DNA from: Toxonevra muliebris
Taxonomy: Eukaryota > Arthropoda > Insecta > Diptera > Pallopteridae
Assembly: GCA_963691655.1 (NCBI GenBank)
Contig: OY829327.1
Span: forward strand, 62,260,079 to 62,324,078
Direction of reading: 5' to 3'
Length of the DNA: 64,000 bases
Positions 44,900-56,625 of this stretch are shown here, piece after piece (positions within the stretch are counted from its first letter, which is position 1; the number at the start of each line of letters is the position of its first letter). The notes under the pieces are model-generated. The model saw only the letters and a list, made by a program, of their open reading frames with translations, was not told where the DNA came from and ran no database searches. Made by a program: the position numbers and the translations under genes.

Positions 44900-46385
44900 C
44901 AGTAGCATTATTTTTGTTGCTTTAGCTAATTGGACTTCAGCAATTTAAATCCTGTCATAATCCACAAGCCCTGTGAGAAGCCACAGAAAATGGATAAGAT
45001 GCCTCCCTGAGGGGTTCCTTTGGTTTTCAGTTTCCTTATATGACTTTTTAACATGTTGCGAATCTAGTTTGGGATAGAAACTTTGAAATTCGTTACGGCT
45101 GTTTCAGCTCCCTTTATATCGAGGAAGGTTGCCATGATGTACTCTTTGTGCTTGAGTGGTTATTCAATTACTCCAACAATCTCACGCAGTACGCTCTCTT
45201 TTAGTCATCTTGAGAACTGCCAAGGCTTTCTAGAGAAATATTTCTTTTGATATGTAAATTAATCAGTTTTTCTAGTATAACAATGGAGGGTTATTAGTTT
45301 GCAGTCTTGCAAACGTGGCTCGGTTTTCCTGCTTTGGAAATAAAACCTCTCTAAATTCCCTCCAGTTAGGCAGGTACCCCTAAAGTAAACAGTCTGTGAA
45401 AATATTTGCTTGGTATAGTACGATGGTTGTGAGTGATTCCTGTAGCAAGGCTGGTACAATGTCATCGGATCCTGCCGACCTCAACGGTTGAAAAAACTAT
45501 TTTTCTTGGCTGGCAACGGCAAATCTCTAAAAATAAAAATTGCTTATGAAAAGCTTATTACTTCGCCGTTCAGCATAAAACGGTAATTTCCTTCCATTCA
45601 TTTACAAATAGAACCCACATAACATGAATGGATGCGAAAAGCTCGATTTAGGCCTTGCATGTAGTGTTATGCCATAGTAGAGTTAGTTGTAGTAGCTCAC
45701 GGAATGTGTGGCCGAACGAGCTTGTTAGCAATGGTTTTGCCACTTTTGTCCCCTTTTACATTAGTCTTGATATTAAATTTTTGTTATTCCTTGTACTTAC
45801 CAATTGCTTTTATATTGTTCAAGTTCTCTTGAAATCAAGAGCTTACAGCGAGCTGAGAAAAAATGCACAAGAAAAATAAAAAAAACATAAAAGGAATGTG
45901 AAATGGTTGAAGGTACGAAATTTCTGTACTCCCCCTCTCTCTTATCATCCCGGGAAGTGGATTTCCATTAACAATTCAAGCGATTCCTGATTGATGTAAC
46001 CTAGGAGACCGGGGTCCTTCCTCATCTGACACAGAGTTGCATTTAATATACTACACTTCATTGCATTGTAAAATGCTTTAAATCTCAACTGTATTAGGCA
46101 TGGATTTTTAAGTAAAATACCTCCACTTTTACGGCTTACACCGCTCATAGAGATGTATTTTTATCAAAATTTTTATTGTTTCTTACTTGCTTGTATTATT
46201 ACCTTTTAAATAGTACCAAATTTTTTTTGAATTTTGGTTCATAAACTTTTGCCTTCTGTCGATGCACTGTGCAGCATCCTTTCTGCGAATGCTACTGGTG
46301 GTGGTCTTCGTCGTTTACGGCTTCGGTATGGAGTTGATTGAGGAAACTCGGTTCTGCCGCCACCTTTTCAAATTCCATGTATATC
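44900..46385 (-). mobile_element. LINE-E: internally deleted LINE relic
   Basis: Minus strand, in order: an ORF1 start-like piece (about 46210-46380; MEFEKVAAEPSFLNQLHTEA), ORF2 linker 45945-46148 (ESLELLMEIHFPG), then RT fingers in broken frames at 44990-45480 (SAGSDDIVPALLQESL; GYLPNWREFREVLFPK; TPQGGILS near 45010). The endonuclease and most of ORF1 are absent. 45560-45900 between linker and RT is unassigned and may be an insertion. The layout parallels LINE-B. Confidence 0.7.
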
Positions 46386-46399
46386 ATCTCTCTTCCATA

Positions 46400-47550
46400 C
46401 TCGTAATAATAATGGTGATTTCAGTTTTATAGCTATTGATGAGCAGGATTTCTTAAGTTCGTTTATGCAAATTAAGTCTAGCGCAGTTGGTAGCGATGGC
46501 ATTTCATTGAAATTTCTGAAAATACTTTTCCCAGTTGTTGCTCGTCATGTATTGCACATTTTAGCACTGTTTTAATGACCTCAGTTTTCCCTCAAGTGTG
46601 GAAAATCGCTAGAATTTATCTTATACCGAAAGTTAAAAATCCACAAACAGTGTCAGATTACCGTCCTATTAGCGTTCTACCAGTTTTTTCTAAAATTTTA
46701 GAAGTGGTAATAAACAGACAAATTGTGGCACATTTAGATTAGAAAAAATTAATATCCACATTTCAGTCAGGTTTCAGAAAAGGTTACAATACAACTTCCT
46801 TAATGGTGGATATTGTTGATAAACTGTTCTTATATTTCTAAACTTTCGTAAGGCTTTCGACTCCATAATACATAAGATTCTTATCAACAAACTTTTAAGT
46901 CAATATAAGTTTTCCACATCAGCCTCTAAATAAGTGTATTCATTTCTTTATAAACGCCAACAATATGCCCAGATTCAAAACTCATTTACGTCAATGTTAG
47001 AACTGTGCAGAGGAGTACCGCTAGGTTCTATTCTCAGGCCTCTTCTTTTTGTGATGTATGTCAATGACATCTTTCAATGTTTTTCTACCCTTGATTCTTA
47101 CGTATATGCAGATGATGTGCAGTTAGTGGGCGTCACTCGTTACTATGTCCGCCTTATGCAACCCTTATTATGCAACGATCTTTTAGTGTACGGATAACCA
47201 GGCTTTAGAATACACTGGTACCTTATGACGAGCGTAAGTTTTCAAACTCTATTAATAAATTTAAAAACATTATTAAGAACTATATTTAATTTCCAATTCA
47301 AATCTGTTTTTTTTAACAATTTGCAAGCAATTCGACTGCTGGCCATCGAAATGTTGTTTTTTACAGTTTACTTTTCATATTCGTTCTGGGAGGAATTTAT
47401 TAGTAGTCCATTGATTTAAAATTGTTTTTTTTTCTTTTCTTCATTCTCTAATGCCATATTAATGTATATTTACACATCTTTACAACCGTTTTGGCCAATG
47501 AAGGCTTATAGGTTGATGATAATAATAAATAAATGAATAAAAAAAAATAT
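46400..47550 (+). mobile_element. LINE-F: RT-containing LINE relic, + strand
   Basis: Plus-strand RT in pieces: SSAVGSDGISLKFLKILFP (about 46480), WKIARIYLIPKVKNPQ, DYRPISVLPVFSKILE, FQSGFRKGYNTTS, then GVPLGSILRPLLFVMYVNDI (46934-47197 frame) and DSYVYADDVQLVG (YADD intact). At least four frameshifts or stops. It ends in an AATA/AATAAA-type tail (about 47510-47550), as in Jockey/CR1/L2-like elements. No RNase H. Confidence 0.85.
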
Positions 47551-47829
47551 TGTCATCACTTTGTAGGGGTGGCCTTACTGATGACAAGCCTGGAGGATCT
47601 GCTCTGAGAGAAGAGTGTTGTGGTGACTCACTTTCAGTGTTTGGGTCTCTTCATAGACCCAAATACTGAAATAGGTTTCGGGATATTCTCACCTATAAAA
47701 AACTTCAAAAATTGCTAAGGAGTGAGATCGAAAAAATCTTAACATATGTAAAATTCAATAATTTTTAAACGGTTGATCTTAGAGTTTTGATTTTTTTTTA
47801 TTTAATTGATAATATTTTACAAATTACAG

Positions 47830-48640
47830 AAAAATATAACTTTTATAGTTCTAACCACTATTTATGAACTCGTAGACCGTTTTTGTTAAACTTTCCATTA
47901 GAGATTTGATAGTTGTTTCAGATACCTTTTTGGAATAGTTTGCCCATCTCCTTTTAAAATCTTCGATATTTTGGGACACCTTTTTTGTGCTCTTTAAGTT
48001 TCTTTTCACAAGAACCCAATATCTCTCCACTGGTCTTAGCTCCGAACAATTTGGAGGATTGGCCTCTCTTGATATAAAAACTATGTTATTACTTTGGTAC
48101 CACTCCAGAGCTTTCTTGCCATAGTGGCATGATGCCAAATCGGGCTAAAAATATGTGGACACATTGTGCTCTCTTATGAAAAGAAGAAGTTTTTTTTTTT
48201 CAAACATTCTTTGATGTATATTTCGGTATTTATAGAGCCCACTGTAACAAATGACTTGCTTCTTTGCCGCAACTGCATATAGCTTGCCATACCAGGAATT
48301 TTTTGGGAAATTTTGTCTAAATTGTTCTTCGATATTTCCTCGAGCATCAGCAACATAAAAAATTTTGACCCGGAAGTTGCGTAAAATCTGCCAGTACATA
48401 CGTTTCGTCGTCCATTATACAACATGAATATTTTTGTATGAAATTCGATTTTAATTTCCGAGCCCTACTTTTGGCGTCTAAATCTTTTGCAGCATTCCTG
48501 TCTGGAACTTTCCTTCATTAGCTTTAACTTTTCGCACCAAATAGTCAGAACACTGGGCTAACCGGGCAGCTTTTCTACCAGATGTGTTTGGAGATCCTTT
48601 CAATATGCTTTCTATTTTCTCGGCTTTCCCAATATCATGA
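47830..48640 (-). pseudogene. Tc1/mariner-superfamily DD37E transposase relic, copy 2
   Basis: Minus strand. The HTH part about 48450-48640 (LKGSPNTSGRKAARLAQCSD) is followed by a region with the first Asp (MDDETY-like, near 48405), FYVADARGNIEEQFRQNFPK, a frame-shifted middle, then PDLASCHYGKKALEWY with the second Asp and NPPNCSELRPVERYWVLVKR with the Glu. 37 residues separate Asp and Glu, the DD37E signature. The C-terminus TVYEFINSG* at 47851 looks natural. Same family as 28940-29960. Confidence 0.85.
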
Positions 48641-48654
48641 TTCTCGGCTTTCCC

Positions 48655-48928
48655 AATATTATGAAAATTAAATCTAGAGGTTAATTTTCAAAGTCTTGAC
48701 TTAAGTTCATGTCAATCAAATCCGTAATTCTGGGTTATGATTTCAAATATTAGTAGCTTATATAGGATATTGAAAAATTAAGAACTATGTATTACTAAGA
48801 TCACTGATGAGGAATTGTGGCGGATTCCGAAACGGCCGTCTGATTTGCCTGTCCCTATATACATTGTTGTTGTTATGACTACATTTGTTCATTAACCTTT
48901 TTATATATAACTTCAAATAACAAAATGT
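48655..48928 (+). mobile_element. fourth, rearranged copy of the hammerhead-bearing unit
   Basis: 48664-48711 matches the start of the inverted arm at 26083-26137; at about 48714 it switches to the direct-unit sequence (AATCAAATCC...) and follows it through the ribozyme to TATATATAACTTCAAATAAC (about 48925). It is thus the same palindromic composite with the palindrome centre removed. No clear target duplication. Confidence 0.8.
48797..48846 (+). ncRNA. hammerhead ribozyme, copy D
   Basis: Same core as copy B: CTGATGA (48804-48810), GGAAT/ATTCC stem, GAAAC, GTC ending at C48840, and the helix I partners intact. Self-cleavage predicted after C48840. Confidence 0.83.
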
Positions 48929-50159
48929 TTGTTGTTGGTTTAGGTATGCTGTGATATTCCATGTCAGTGTTGTTGGTTCCTTTTGGTGTACGTGTCTTAT
49001 TCTTCGTGGTTGTCCCAGGGGGGAAAACGCTGTGTCGTCTCCTGCCCAGTGGGGGACAATTTGGTTGACCCAAAATTGTGCCGTCACAAAACCTAATTTT
49101 ATTGCTCTACGCTTAGTATTAGTATTTTCTTAAACATCCTTTATCTTAGTGGAGGTTGACAATACACTCTATATCCGAAACAATTTTTTCTCAGAGCTAA
49201 TCGGGAAGTCTATATTTGACGATAATCGATTTATTTATAGTAATTCTTAGTAGATTTTGCATAATCCAAAATGTGTTCGTAAATTGTGCTTTGCGAACGA
49301 CAGCGCGTTTGCTCCAAGTGCGACAAAACGTTGTGCGGTGCTGATTTAAAAAAATCATAACTTCTAAACAAAAAATGAACACACTTTGAAATTTGCACAT
49401 ATTTTTTAAAACAGTATTAGTATTATAAACAATTACTTATAAATAAACAAATTACCGTTGTTTAGCGATCAAAAAAAAATTTGTATAAACTATCACTTAA
49501 AAAGAAGTAGACCTGAAAATTACCATAATTTGAACGATGAGCATGACGAACATTTTCACCAAGAATGGCTACAAATGAAAAGCTCTTCGAAGGAAAAAAT
49601 AAAACCAAAATGATTTCAGAATATTTTTGGTCACTTCAACGAGAAACTGATGATGCTGAATTTAAAAAATATCACGGTCAAGCAAACATTTTTGAGTTGA
49701 ATGGCCAAAAATTGTATTTTTGTAAAAATTTTGTTTTCATAAAAAGTTTAATAAGTCAGTCAATTACTTACCGATTTTTAAAAACAAATATGCGTTGTAT
49801 TCGATATTAAACAAGTTTTTTGAGTAAATTCACAAGTAGTATGGTTTCTTTATAAAATAGTGTGTAGAAACATGGCCAACGTTGAGAAAAAATTGTGTTT
49901 GCTGGACAAATACACACAAGTTTCTCAAGTTTTCTTAAATAAAAAATGTTAATAAATAAAACCGGTAAGAAACTGAAAATCTGTTGATAATCCACTAAGC
50001 TACAGGCTTCTAAGTATGCAATGGTACGCAAACCCGATTTTTTAACGCTAAATCAAGATTTTGGGGGTGTTTGGCAAATTCCTCATACAGGCTCTTGTTT
50101 TACTCGACAAGACCTACAAGAAAAATAGTATCACTTCCCAAACAAATTATTCCCTTCAG
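48929..50159. other. unassigned stretch
   Basis: 48950-49090 (minus FWVNQIVPHWAGDD; GC-richer, CCCAGTGGGGG) looks like part of a retroelement UTR or ORF1 but is not placed. 49500-49745 has plus-strand frames (EYFWSLQRETDDAEFKKYHG; also NLNDEHDEHFHQEWL in another frame) with protein-like composition and no recognised family. The rest is AT-rich. Confidence 0.35.
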
Positions 50160-50389
50160 ACAAATTAACAAAATTCAAAGACTGACGCGGGTGAGCGTTT
50201 GGTTATTAGTGTCGATCCGGAGTCGTTGAAGGTCATACGATCTAAATACGGCATGAGCCTTTATCTGAATTTGTACGCGTACTCGTTACGCTACTGGATT
50301 CAGATGAAGGCTAAGTGAAATAGATGATGATGACCTATGTCGTTCAGCATTACTTTCTCACAAACTAACTTGCAGCGTAGCAAATAGGC

Positions 50390-51256
50390 TACTGCCCTCT
50401 TATGCAGTATCTATGCGAAACTGCATACAACTCCTCACATAATTCTAATACAAGAACCATGGGTGTTTAACAGACGCGTAAGTAGATTGGTAGGAGTGAT
50501 TGTACCGAAAGCGGTTGACTGTACGACGTTAAGACAATTTTGCTGCCAAGACCTCGTTGCAGTTAAAACAAAGTACCGTTATGGGGAGGTGTGGTGGAGA
50601 CTATTGTTGTTTCGGCTTACCGTCCATACGATTCTATTATGCCCCCTCCTACGAGGGAGTTGATGGAAGTCGTACGATACGCGGAATCAAATGGCTTAGG
50701 ACTAATACTGGGCTGTGACGCCAATGCTCAGAACACTATCTGGAGGAGCACCAAGTGTAACTTCAGGGGGAATAAGCTGTTGGATTTAATTCTGTCATCC
50801 CGACTGGTAATTCAAAATGTTGGCACCAGCTCGATTTTTGTTACTAGTAGGAGACAGGAGGTGATTGATCTGACACTATCAAACACTATAATGGCGAATC
50901 AAATCATCGGATGGCGAGTTCTAAGAGATCACTCCCTTTCGGACCACCGTTACATAGAGTTTCGGCTTGTAGCTGAGCTGGAATTGGTTCCTGCCGGCCG
51001 AAATCCTCGAAAAGCGGATTGGACACGATTCGGTGAGCTGGTCGAAGAAAGAATTCGCGTCGTTCCTAAACTCCGGACAATAGAGGAAGCCTCTAATACA
51101 TTATGGCAAATCTTGGTTGAATGCTATGAGATAGTGTGCCCGGAACGTAGGAGTAGACAAAGTCCGAAAAAACTCCAGGAAGCTTCTGAATCGGGCCCTT
51201 TACTCTCTGTTGGAAGCGGACTGGACTGCCTACCGTCAACTGCAAAAAGACTATAA
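50390..51256 (+). pseudogene. LINE-G endonuclease domain
   Basis: IQEPWVFN (catalytic Glu, about 50450) is in one frame. 50591-51256 is open and carries LGLILGCDANAQNTIWRS (about 50695-50750), QEVIDLTLS, and HSLSDHRYIEFRL (SDH), then the KADWTRFGELVEER linker. The N-terminal half has stops. The catalytic set is recognisable but the protein is not translatable as one. Confidence 0.85.
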
Positions 51257-51337
51257 GACGAAGGTGAAATATTTTAAACTGGACTCTTATAAGAATTTTT
51301 GCAGTGAAATGGTAGATCAGAAGAGTTCGGCGAAGCA

Positions 51338-52510
51338 ATGCAAAGTTCTTCCAAGGGACCGGACGTCAACGTACTACTTGCAACGCACTTCCCGGGTTTC
51401 AAGGTAGCTGCTCCTCAGAGCGCTGTCAATACTCCTGGTCAGGTTGGCTCTAGTAACAGAAGGCTTGACTGGTTTATAGCCTCTATGATAGTCACCGAAG
51501 AGACATTAAGGATTGCCTTTTCGTCATTCGATGACTTTAAGTCCCCTGGACCCGACGGCATTTATCCAATCAAGCTAAAGCAGGAAGGGTCAAATCTTAT
51601 GAAGGTTCAGGAAAGGATCCTCACGGCTTGTCTCGCTCACGGATATATTCACCGTCTTTGGCGCTCGGTTAAAGTTGTATTTAATCCTAAACCGGGAAGG
51701 GATAACTACGCTCTACTGAAAAGTTTCCGACCGATAAGCTTGACATCTTATCTTTTCGCTTAAAAGTCTGGAACGCATGGTCGAGAAGCACATCAGACTG
51801 AAGGTTCTAAGCCAAAACCCTCTCAATTCTCAACAACATGCTTATCAGAGTAGAAAATCCTGTGAATCAGCTTTTCACGACTGTGTTAGTACATTTGAAC
51901 AAGGGCTAGAAGCAGGGAACTACACCTTCCGCCATACAATATGGTAATGAAGAAATCGTCATTCGATGGATTCATGCCATGCTAACCAAACGGTTTCTTA
52001 TCACGGGGGGAGAAAACGATGACAGTGTTATGGTCGAGGTTGAGAAAGGATGCCCCAAGGGGGCGTGTTCTCTCCTCTTCTATGGTGCTTCATGGTGCTT
52101 CCCTTCTTAATGATTTGTAAAATTTTGGAGTTCACATCTGAGGATGTGTGCGTACAGTGACGACGGTCCTTACAGACGGTGTGCATCAAAATGCAAGAAG
52201 TCTTGAGCAAGATCGAGGTTTGGTGCGATCTGCAGGGTCTTTCAGTGAATCCTGGTAAAAACACCTTAGTGCTCTTCACCAGGAAACGCAAGAAGGATGG
52301 TCTGTTACTACCAAAAATTAAGGGAGTAACTCTGCAGTTGTCTTCCGAAGTTAAATATTTAGGGTTAACCTTAGATTGCAAATTTTTATGGAAAACGCAC
52401 GTCGAGTTGAAGATCTCGCGTGCACTAAAGGTTTTCTGGCAGTGCTGGCGAGCTTTCGGCAAGACTTGGGGTCTGAATCCAGCTCTGGTATACTGGTATA
52501 CTATATAGTG
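51338..52510 (+). pseudogene. LINE-G reverse transcriptase
   Basis: 51338-51763: linker end (THFPGFKV), FDDFKSPGPDGIYPIKLKQ, LWRSVKVVFNPKPGRDNY, FRPISLTSYLF, then a shift to HAYQSRKSCESAFHD near 51840. The palm region 51900-52170 is badly shifted; the active-site box near 52150 reads AYSDD. 52179-52508 resumes with VWCDLQGLSVNPGKNT and EVKYLGLTLDCKFLWKTHVE. Confidence 0.85.
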
Positions 52511-53113
52511 CTCTTGTGAGACCTATTGTCACATATGCCTCTGTAGTATAGTGGAAACGAACTTTGGTTAAGTCCACAGTATCGTCTCTGACGAAGCTTC
52601 AGAAAAGTGTGTGCCTGGGTATCACTTGTGCAATGTGTACTACATCTGGTGATGCTCTCAATGCCTTGCTTGACTTTCTTCCTCTAGATCTTCAAATCCG
52701 TAAAGAAACGATGAGAGCGGCCTACAAACTCCGGTTAAATGGATTCTGGCATGTCGAGGCGGATGTAGGGTGTAGTATGATATACCACCTGTTGTCAGTA
52801 CAGTGCCCACTGTTCTTGATGCCCGCGGACAATCATGTATCATGTGACAATCATGTGTCGGAAGAAGATATGATGTCAGGTTCCCGAAACGTGATCAATA
52901 GTTAAGTCCAGAGGTCGTACTCCGGGGTCTTCGTCATGTCTTCTATACCGACGGATCCAAAACCTCCGTTTGGTATTTGGACGATGAGACCAAGTACTCT
53001 TTTTCCACTGGAAAGATGGCGTCAGTCTTCCTAACGGAGGTTTTCGCTATGCTGGACGTAATAAGCTGGATAATTGAGAAGAGATGGCATGAGAAGTGCA
53101 TAGGTATCTGCAG

Positions 53114-54856
53114 TAGATTCCGTCCGAATATTCGGCTTCGGTTCTTCGACTATTCGGCCTAAAATTGCACCTTCGGCATCGGCTTCGACAAAAAATGGCC
53201 GATGTATTTTGCCGAAGCCGAAGATTATAAGCATTCTATAATAATTTTTACTATATGTAGATTGGTAGTAAAAATTTATACAAATAAATAAATGTGAAGT
53301 GGTTATGTAAAGTATTGACATTATAATTTCTGTGTTATATTTTCTCCGTTTGCTTGTTCCATTTTTACTTTTAAAGTAATCCACAGATTTCAACGGTACA
53401 CACAGTAATCAGTGATTTTATTCAACGAACAACCTGCTTTAGCTAATACAGTTAGAGGCAGCAAGCCAAACTTTTTTACTTTTTAAGGAAGACTTGAAGC
53501 GTATTGAAAAGAAGCGTGAACTGTTAGAGAAGACGACATTTTCAATTACTGGCGGTTCACTTTTTTTTTTGGCTTTCAAGGAGGCCAAAAAAATTGAAAA
53601 CTGTTTTGGCTAAAATCGCTCTAGAATATATGTGTAAAGGGATACTTTGAAATTCACAGTCGATTGAAAGTTACATATTTCCAAAACTAATGAACTGATT
53701 GCGCTTAAATTTTCATCGTATCTTTAATGCATCTGTAGTTCTACTCCGTCCGAACCACTATCATTGCGATATCTCGATGTTTTTTATTTAGAAATGAAAT
53801 AGTTAAAAAAAATTACAAAAATCAAATACTTATTTTCAAAACTAGATAGATAAAAATACAAACTTTTAATGACTTAACTAAAAGAACATAAGTACAATAA
53901 AACTATCCCAAAAATTAAATTTTCAATATTTTTACTTAACCCTCTAGTTCCCAAGCGTGTCTCTAGACAGCCTTCATCAAAACGGGTTTAATTACCACCT
54001 TAATAGTTTTTTGTTGCTACATTTTATCACATCGTTTATGGAATTTCCCAAGCTTTTAAAGAAATGCATTAGTTATGTGTTATTATGATGTTAGCGGCAG
54101 TCAAAGTCAAAATTTGTCAAAAACAGCAAAATTAATTATTTTGTTTGAATTTGAGATAAAAATAAATAAAATACTTCCCGTCATACTAGCCAGATAAAAA
54201 AACTGGCTATACAAAATTTTTAGTTATTTAAAAAAAAAAAATTGATAAAAAGTTTATTCAACAACAAATACTTTTAGGCATTCAACTTTTCCGGCTTCAT
54301 AAAATCACCGCCCATTAAATTTTTTTTAGGGTTTTGAGATCAGATTTATGCTTTTTACATTAAAATTTATCAATCCCAATTTATTATTAATCAAAAATTT
54401 GGGAACTAGAGGGTTAATTCTGGTTCCGGCTACAGGTCTATCGATTAATACGCTGATTCAATCTTTGATTTTAGATAAGCAGGATCAATGCAGCCATCGC
54501 CCAACTTTTTTTTTGAAACAAGTGTCGTTGAACGACAGTCGTTCTACAAATATGTAGTCAATGTAACTCTATATTTTGACGTGAACAAATTTTGAAATGA
54601 TTTTCTTGAAATAAATAATACTTGTCAGCTCCTTCGACAGTGAACAGTTATTTAGTGTTACTGGTCAGCTTTTTATTTGGAGTATTTACTATTTATATTT
54701 TTCTGTATATATTTGAAAATGCATAAGTGAAAAAATTTACTCTCAGATTTTTATTTTTTATATTTTAAAAATCCTTCGGTCTTCGGCTTCGACCGAAGGT
54801 TAGATGAATGGCCGAAGTTCGGCTTCGGCCAAAAAATAACCTTCGGTCGGACAATA
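53114..54856. mobile_element. hAT-like element (1743 bp) with TTCGGC-rich ends
   Basis: Flanked by ATCTGCAG at 53106-53113 and 54857-54864, an 8-bp duplication fitting the hAT consensus nTnnnnAn. Ends TAGATTCCGTCCGAA and (inverse) TATTGTCCGACCGAAGG are short imperfect inverted repeats. Both ends are packed with subterminal TTCGGCTTCGG motifs in both orientations, the likely transposase-binding array. No transposase ORF; a nested MITE lies at 53940-54413. Confidence 0.85.
53940..54413. mobile_element. piggyBac-type MITE, TTAA target, copy 2
   Basis: TTAA at 53936-53939 and 54414-54417; ends CCCTCTAGTTCCCAAG / TTTGGGAACTAGAGGG. Inverted relative to copy 1 at 23970-24487 and alignable along its length (AGACAGCCTTCATCAAAACG, CTACATTTTATCACATCGTT). 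At 474 bp it is non-coding. Third level of nesting: MITE in hAT-like element in LINE. Confidence 0.92.
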
Positions 54857-55579
54857 ATCTGCAGTGATAGCCAGGCTGCACTGAAGGCCCTTAAAATTGG
54901 TCAGCGAGTGTTAGGCAAAACTAAATAGTGTTACAAAACACAAGTTATGCCTTATATGGGTTCCAGGATATTGTGGTGTTGCAGGGAATGAACTAGCTGA
55001 TAAACTAGCTAATGAAGGCTCTGCAATTACACTATGGAGTCCAGAACCTTTTCTTGGCGTAAGTTCTGAAGAGATCATGCGTTGGATCAACGATTTCGTG
55101 GGTTCTATCCAAAGAGAAAGATGGTCCGAGATGGACTCCTGCAGAACCGCAAAGTGCTTCGTGAGACAACCTAAGAGGAAATCAGCGGATTAAACTAAGA
55201 AGGACCTGAGATTACTGGTGGGTGTCATCACGGGGCACAACATATGTGGTCAGCATATGACTAACATGGGCGTCATCACCGATCCAATTTGCCAATCGTG
55301 TCTTGAGGACGACGATACTACTTGAGCATTATCTTTGTAGCTGTCCGGCGTTCCTGAGAATCAGATTAAGGCTGTTGGGTAGTGATGTCTTGAGTATGAA
55401 TAATGTCCATACTCTCCCTCTTCCTGAGCTTCTAAGGTTCATCAGTGAAACAAAGAATTTCGAGGTAGAGAGACCCTAGAACTTTCTTCTTCCCATTTAT
55501 CCCCACATAACTTTCCTGTCTCTCTACTCTTCAGCTGGTTCTATCCTTAGGTATAGCACAATGGTCCTCGTTGACTGAG

Positions 55580-56625
55580 TACTTTGGTTAAGTCCAGCCC
55601 ACCCACACCTTTAAACTCCTATCACTTCCCAGGTATTTTTTACTGTCGCACCATGTTATATGTCAAAGCCTTAGATTTAAAAGCCAAAGTCTCAGCGGCT
55701 AGTAGTCCAGTTAGACTCAGAGAGTCAGGATGCCGGTCCTCTAGATCACATGGCCACTATAATATAATCAGTGACCTACTGCTGCCGCAAATAACCGATT
55801 ATATCCAAAAATGGACTGTGAAGTGGCGCTGGAAGTATTCGCTATTTTACAAGCTAGTAGGGCATTTTTGGATAATGTACCGAAAGGGTTATTCTTTCTG
55901 ATAGCAAATCTGTGATCAAAGCTATCACCTCAAGAATTTCCAAATGAAAACTAGTTGATGAGTGCAAGAGGGAGTTTGTTAGACTTGAACTTTCTCATTT
56001 GGGTACCTGGACATAAGAACATTAGCTGAAATGAGAATGCCGATGCTCTGGCTAGACATGCTTCTTCGCTGAACATTTCTCAGTCGGAACAGGTTCAACC
56101 TCCTTTAAACTTCGTTAAGAGAGACATCTTCACGTACTTCTTTCAACAATCCGACTTCAGATGGAGAAGCTTAACAACTGCGCCACATCAGGAATGATGT
56201 GGCCTCAATATAGGCTCTCCAAAACTAAAGAATTCTTATGTTTTTCCAGGGTGAAAATCGCACTATAACAGCACTTTATACGGGACACCGGGTGAATGGC
56301 TCTCATGCAGCGAGAATTGGTGTCCTCATAATGATTTTTGCCATAGTTGTCATGACACCAAAGAAATCGAAAGTTTCGAACATTTCCTGTGTGACTGCTT
56401 TTGGCGAACCTGTCCTATGCAGCATAGGAGAGGCTGCTAAAGTCAGCCTCAGCATTCTATTGCAGTTTTGTGTTCGACTAAATGGTTTGTGGAAACCTAA
56501 CACACTGGAATAGCTAGAAAAATTTCTTTAGAATTAACCATCGAGATAGTGGTATCGTTATTGCGCTAATTAGGCTTCTTCGGGTAATCGGTGGAGCAAC
56601 TAATCTACCTAACCTAACCTATGGA
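55580..56625 (+). mobile_element. LINE-H: 3' fragment of another RNase H-bearing LINE
   Basis: Plus strand: RNase H second half in broken frames (ILSDSKSVIKAITSRISK near 55890; a WVPGHKNI-type block near 56000; NADALARHASSLNISQSEQV near 56040), then the C-terminal region with a His/Cys cluster (about 56300-56430; SFEHFLCDCFWR), a stop, and a tail ending CTACCTAACCTAACC at about 56605-56622. 55580-55860 contains earlier RNase H sequence in shifted frames. The CCTAA-type terminus resembles LINE-I. Confidence 0.75.

Larger units (their letters stand above)
52925..55480 (+). pseudogene. LINE-G RNase H and C-terminal region, interrupted
   Basis: First half (52925-53113): a FYTDGSKTSVWYLDD-like strand and FLTEVFAMLDVI (usual QAE is LTE), ending KCIGIC. 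Reading skips cleanly over the hAT-like insertion to resume at 54857 with SDSQAALKALKIGQRVLG (the third Asp), then WVPGYCGVAGNELADKLANE in two frames (fourth Asp in ELADKLA), and WINDFVGSIQRERWSEMD, to a Cys-containing tail (DPICQSCLEDDDTT) at about 55290-55320. The codons across the target duplication confirm the pre-insertion sequence. Confidence 0.85.
50160..55562 (+). mobile_element. LINE-G: RNase H-bearing LINE, + strand, split by a hAT-like insertion
   Basis: Plus strand: endonuclease (50390-51256), RT (51338-52510), RNase H first half (about 52925-53113), hAT-like element, RNase H second half (54857 on), C-terminal Cys region and 3' UTR. Near its end, GGTATAGCACAATGGTCC (about 55550) echoes the GGTATCACAATGGACC of the LINE-I tail. 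Frames are broken at many points. The 5' boundary at about 50160 is approximate; no ORF1 is recognised. Confidence 0.85.
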
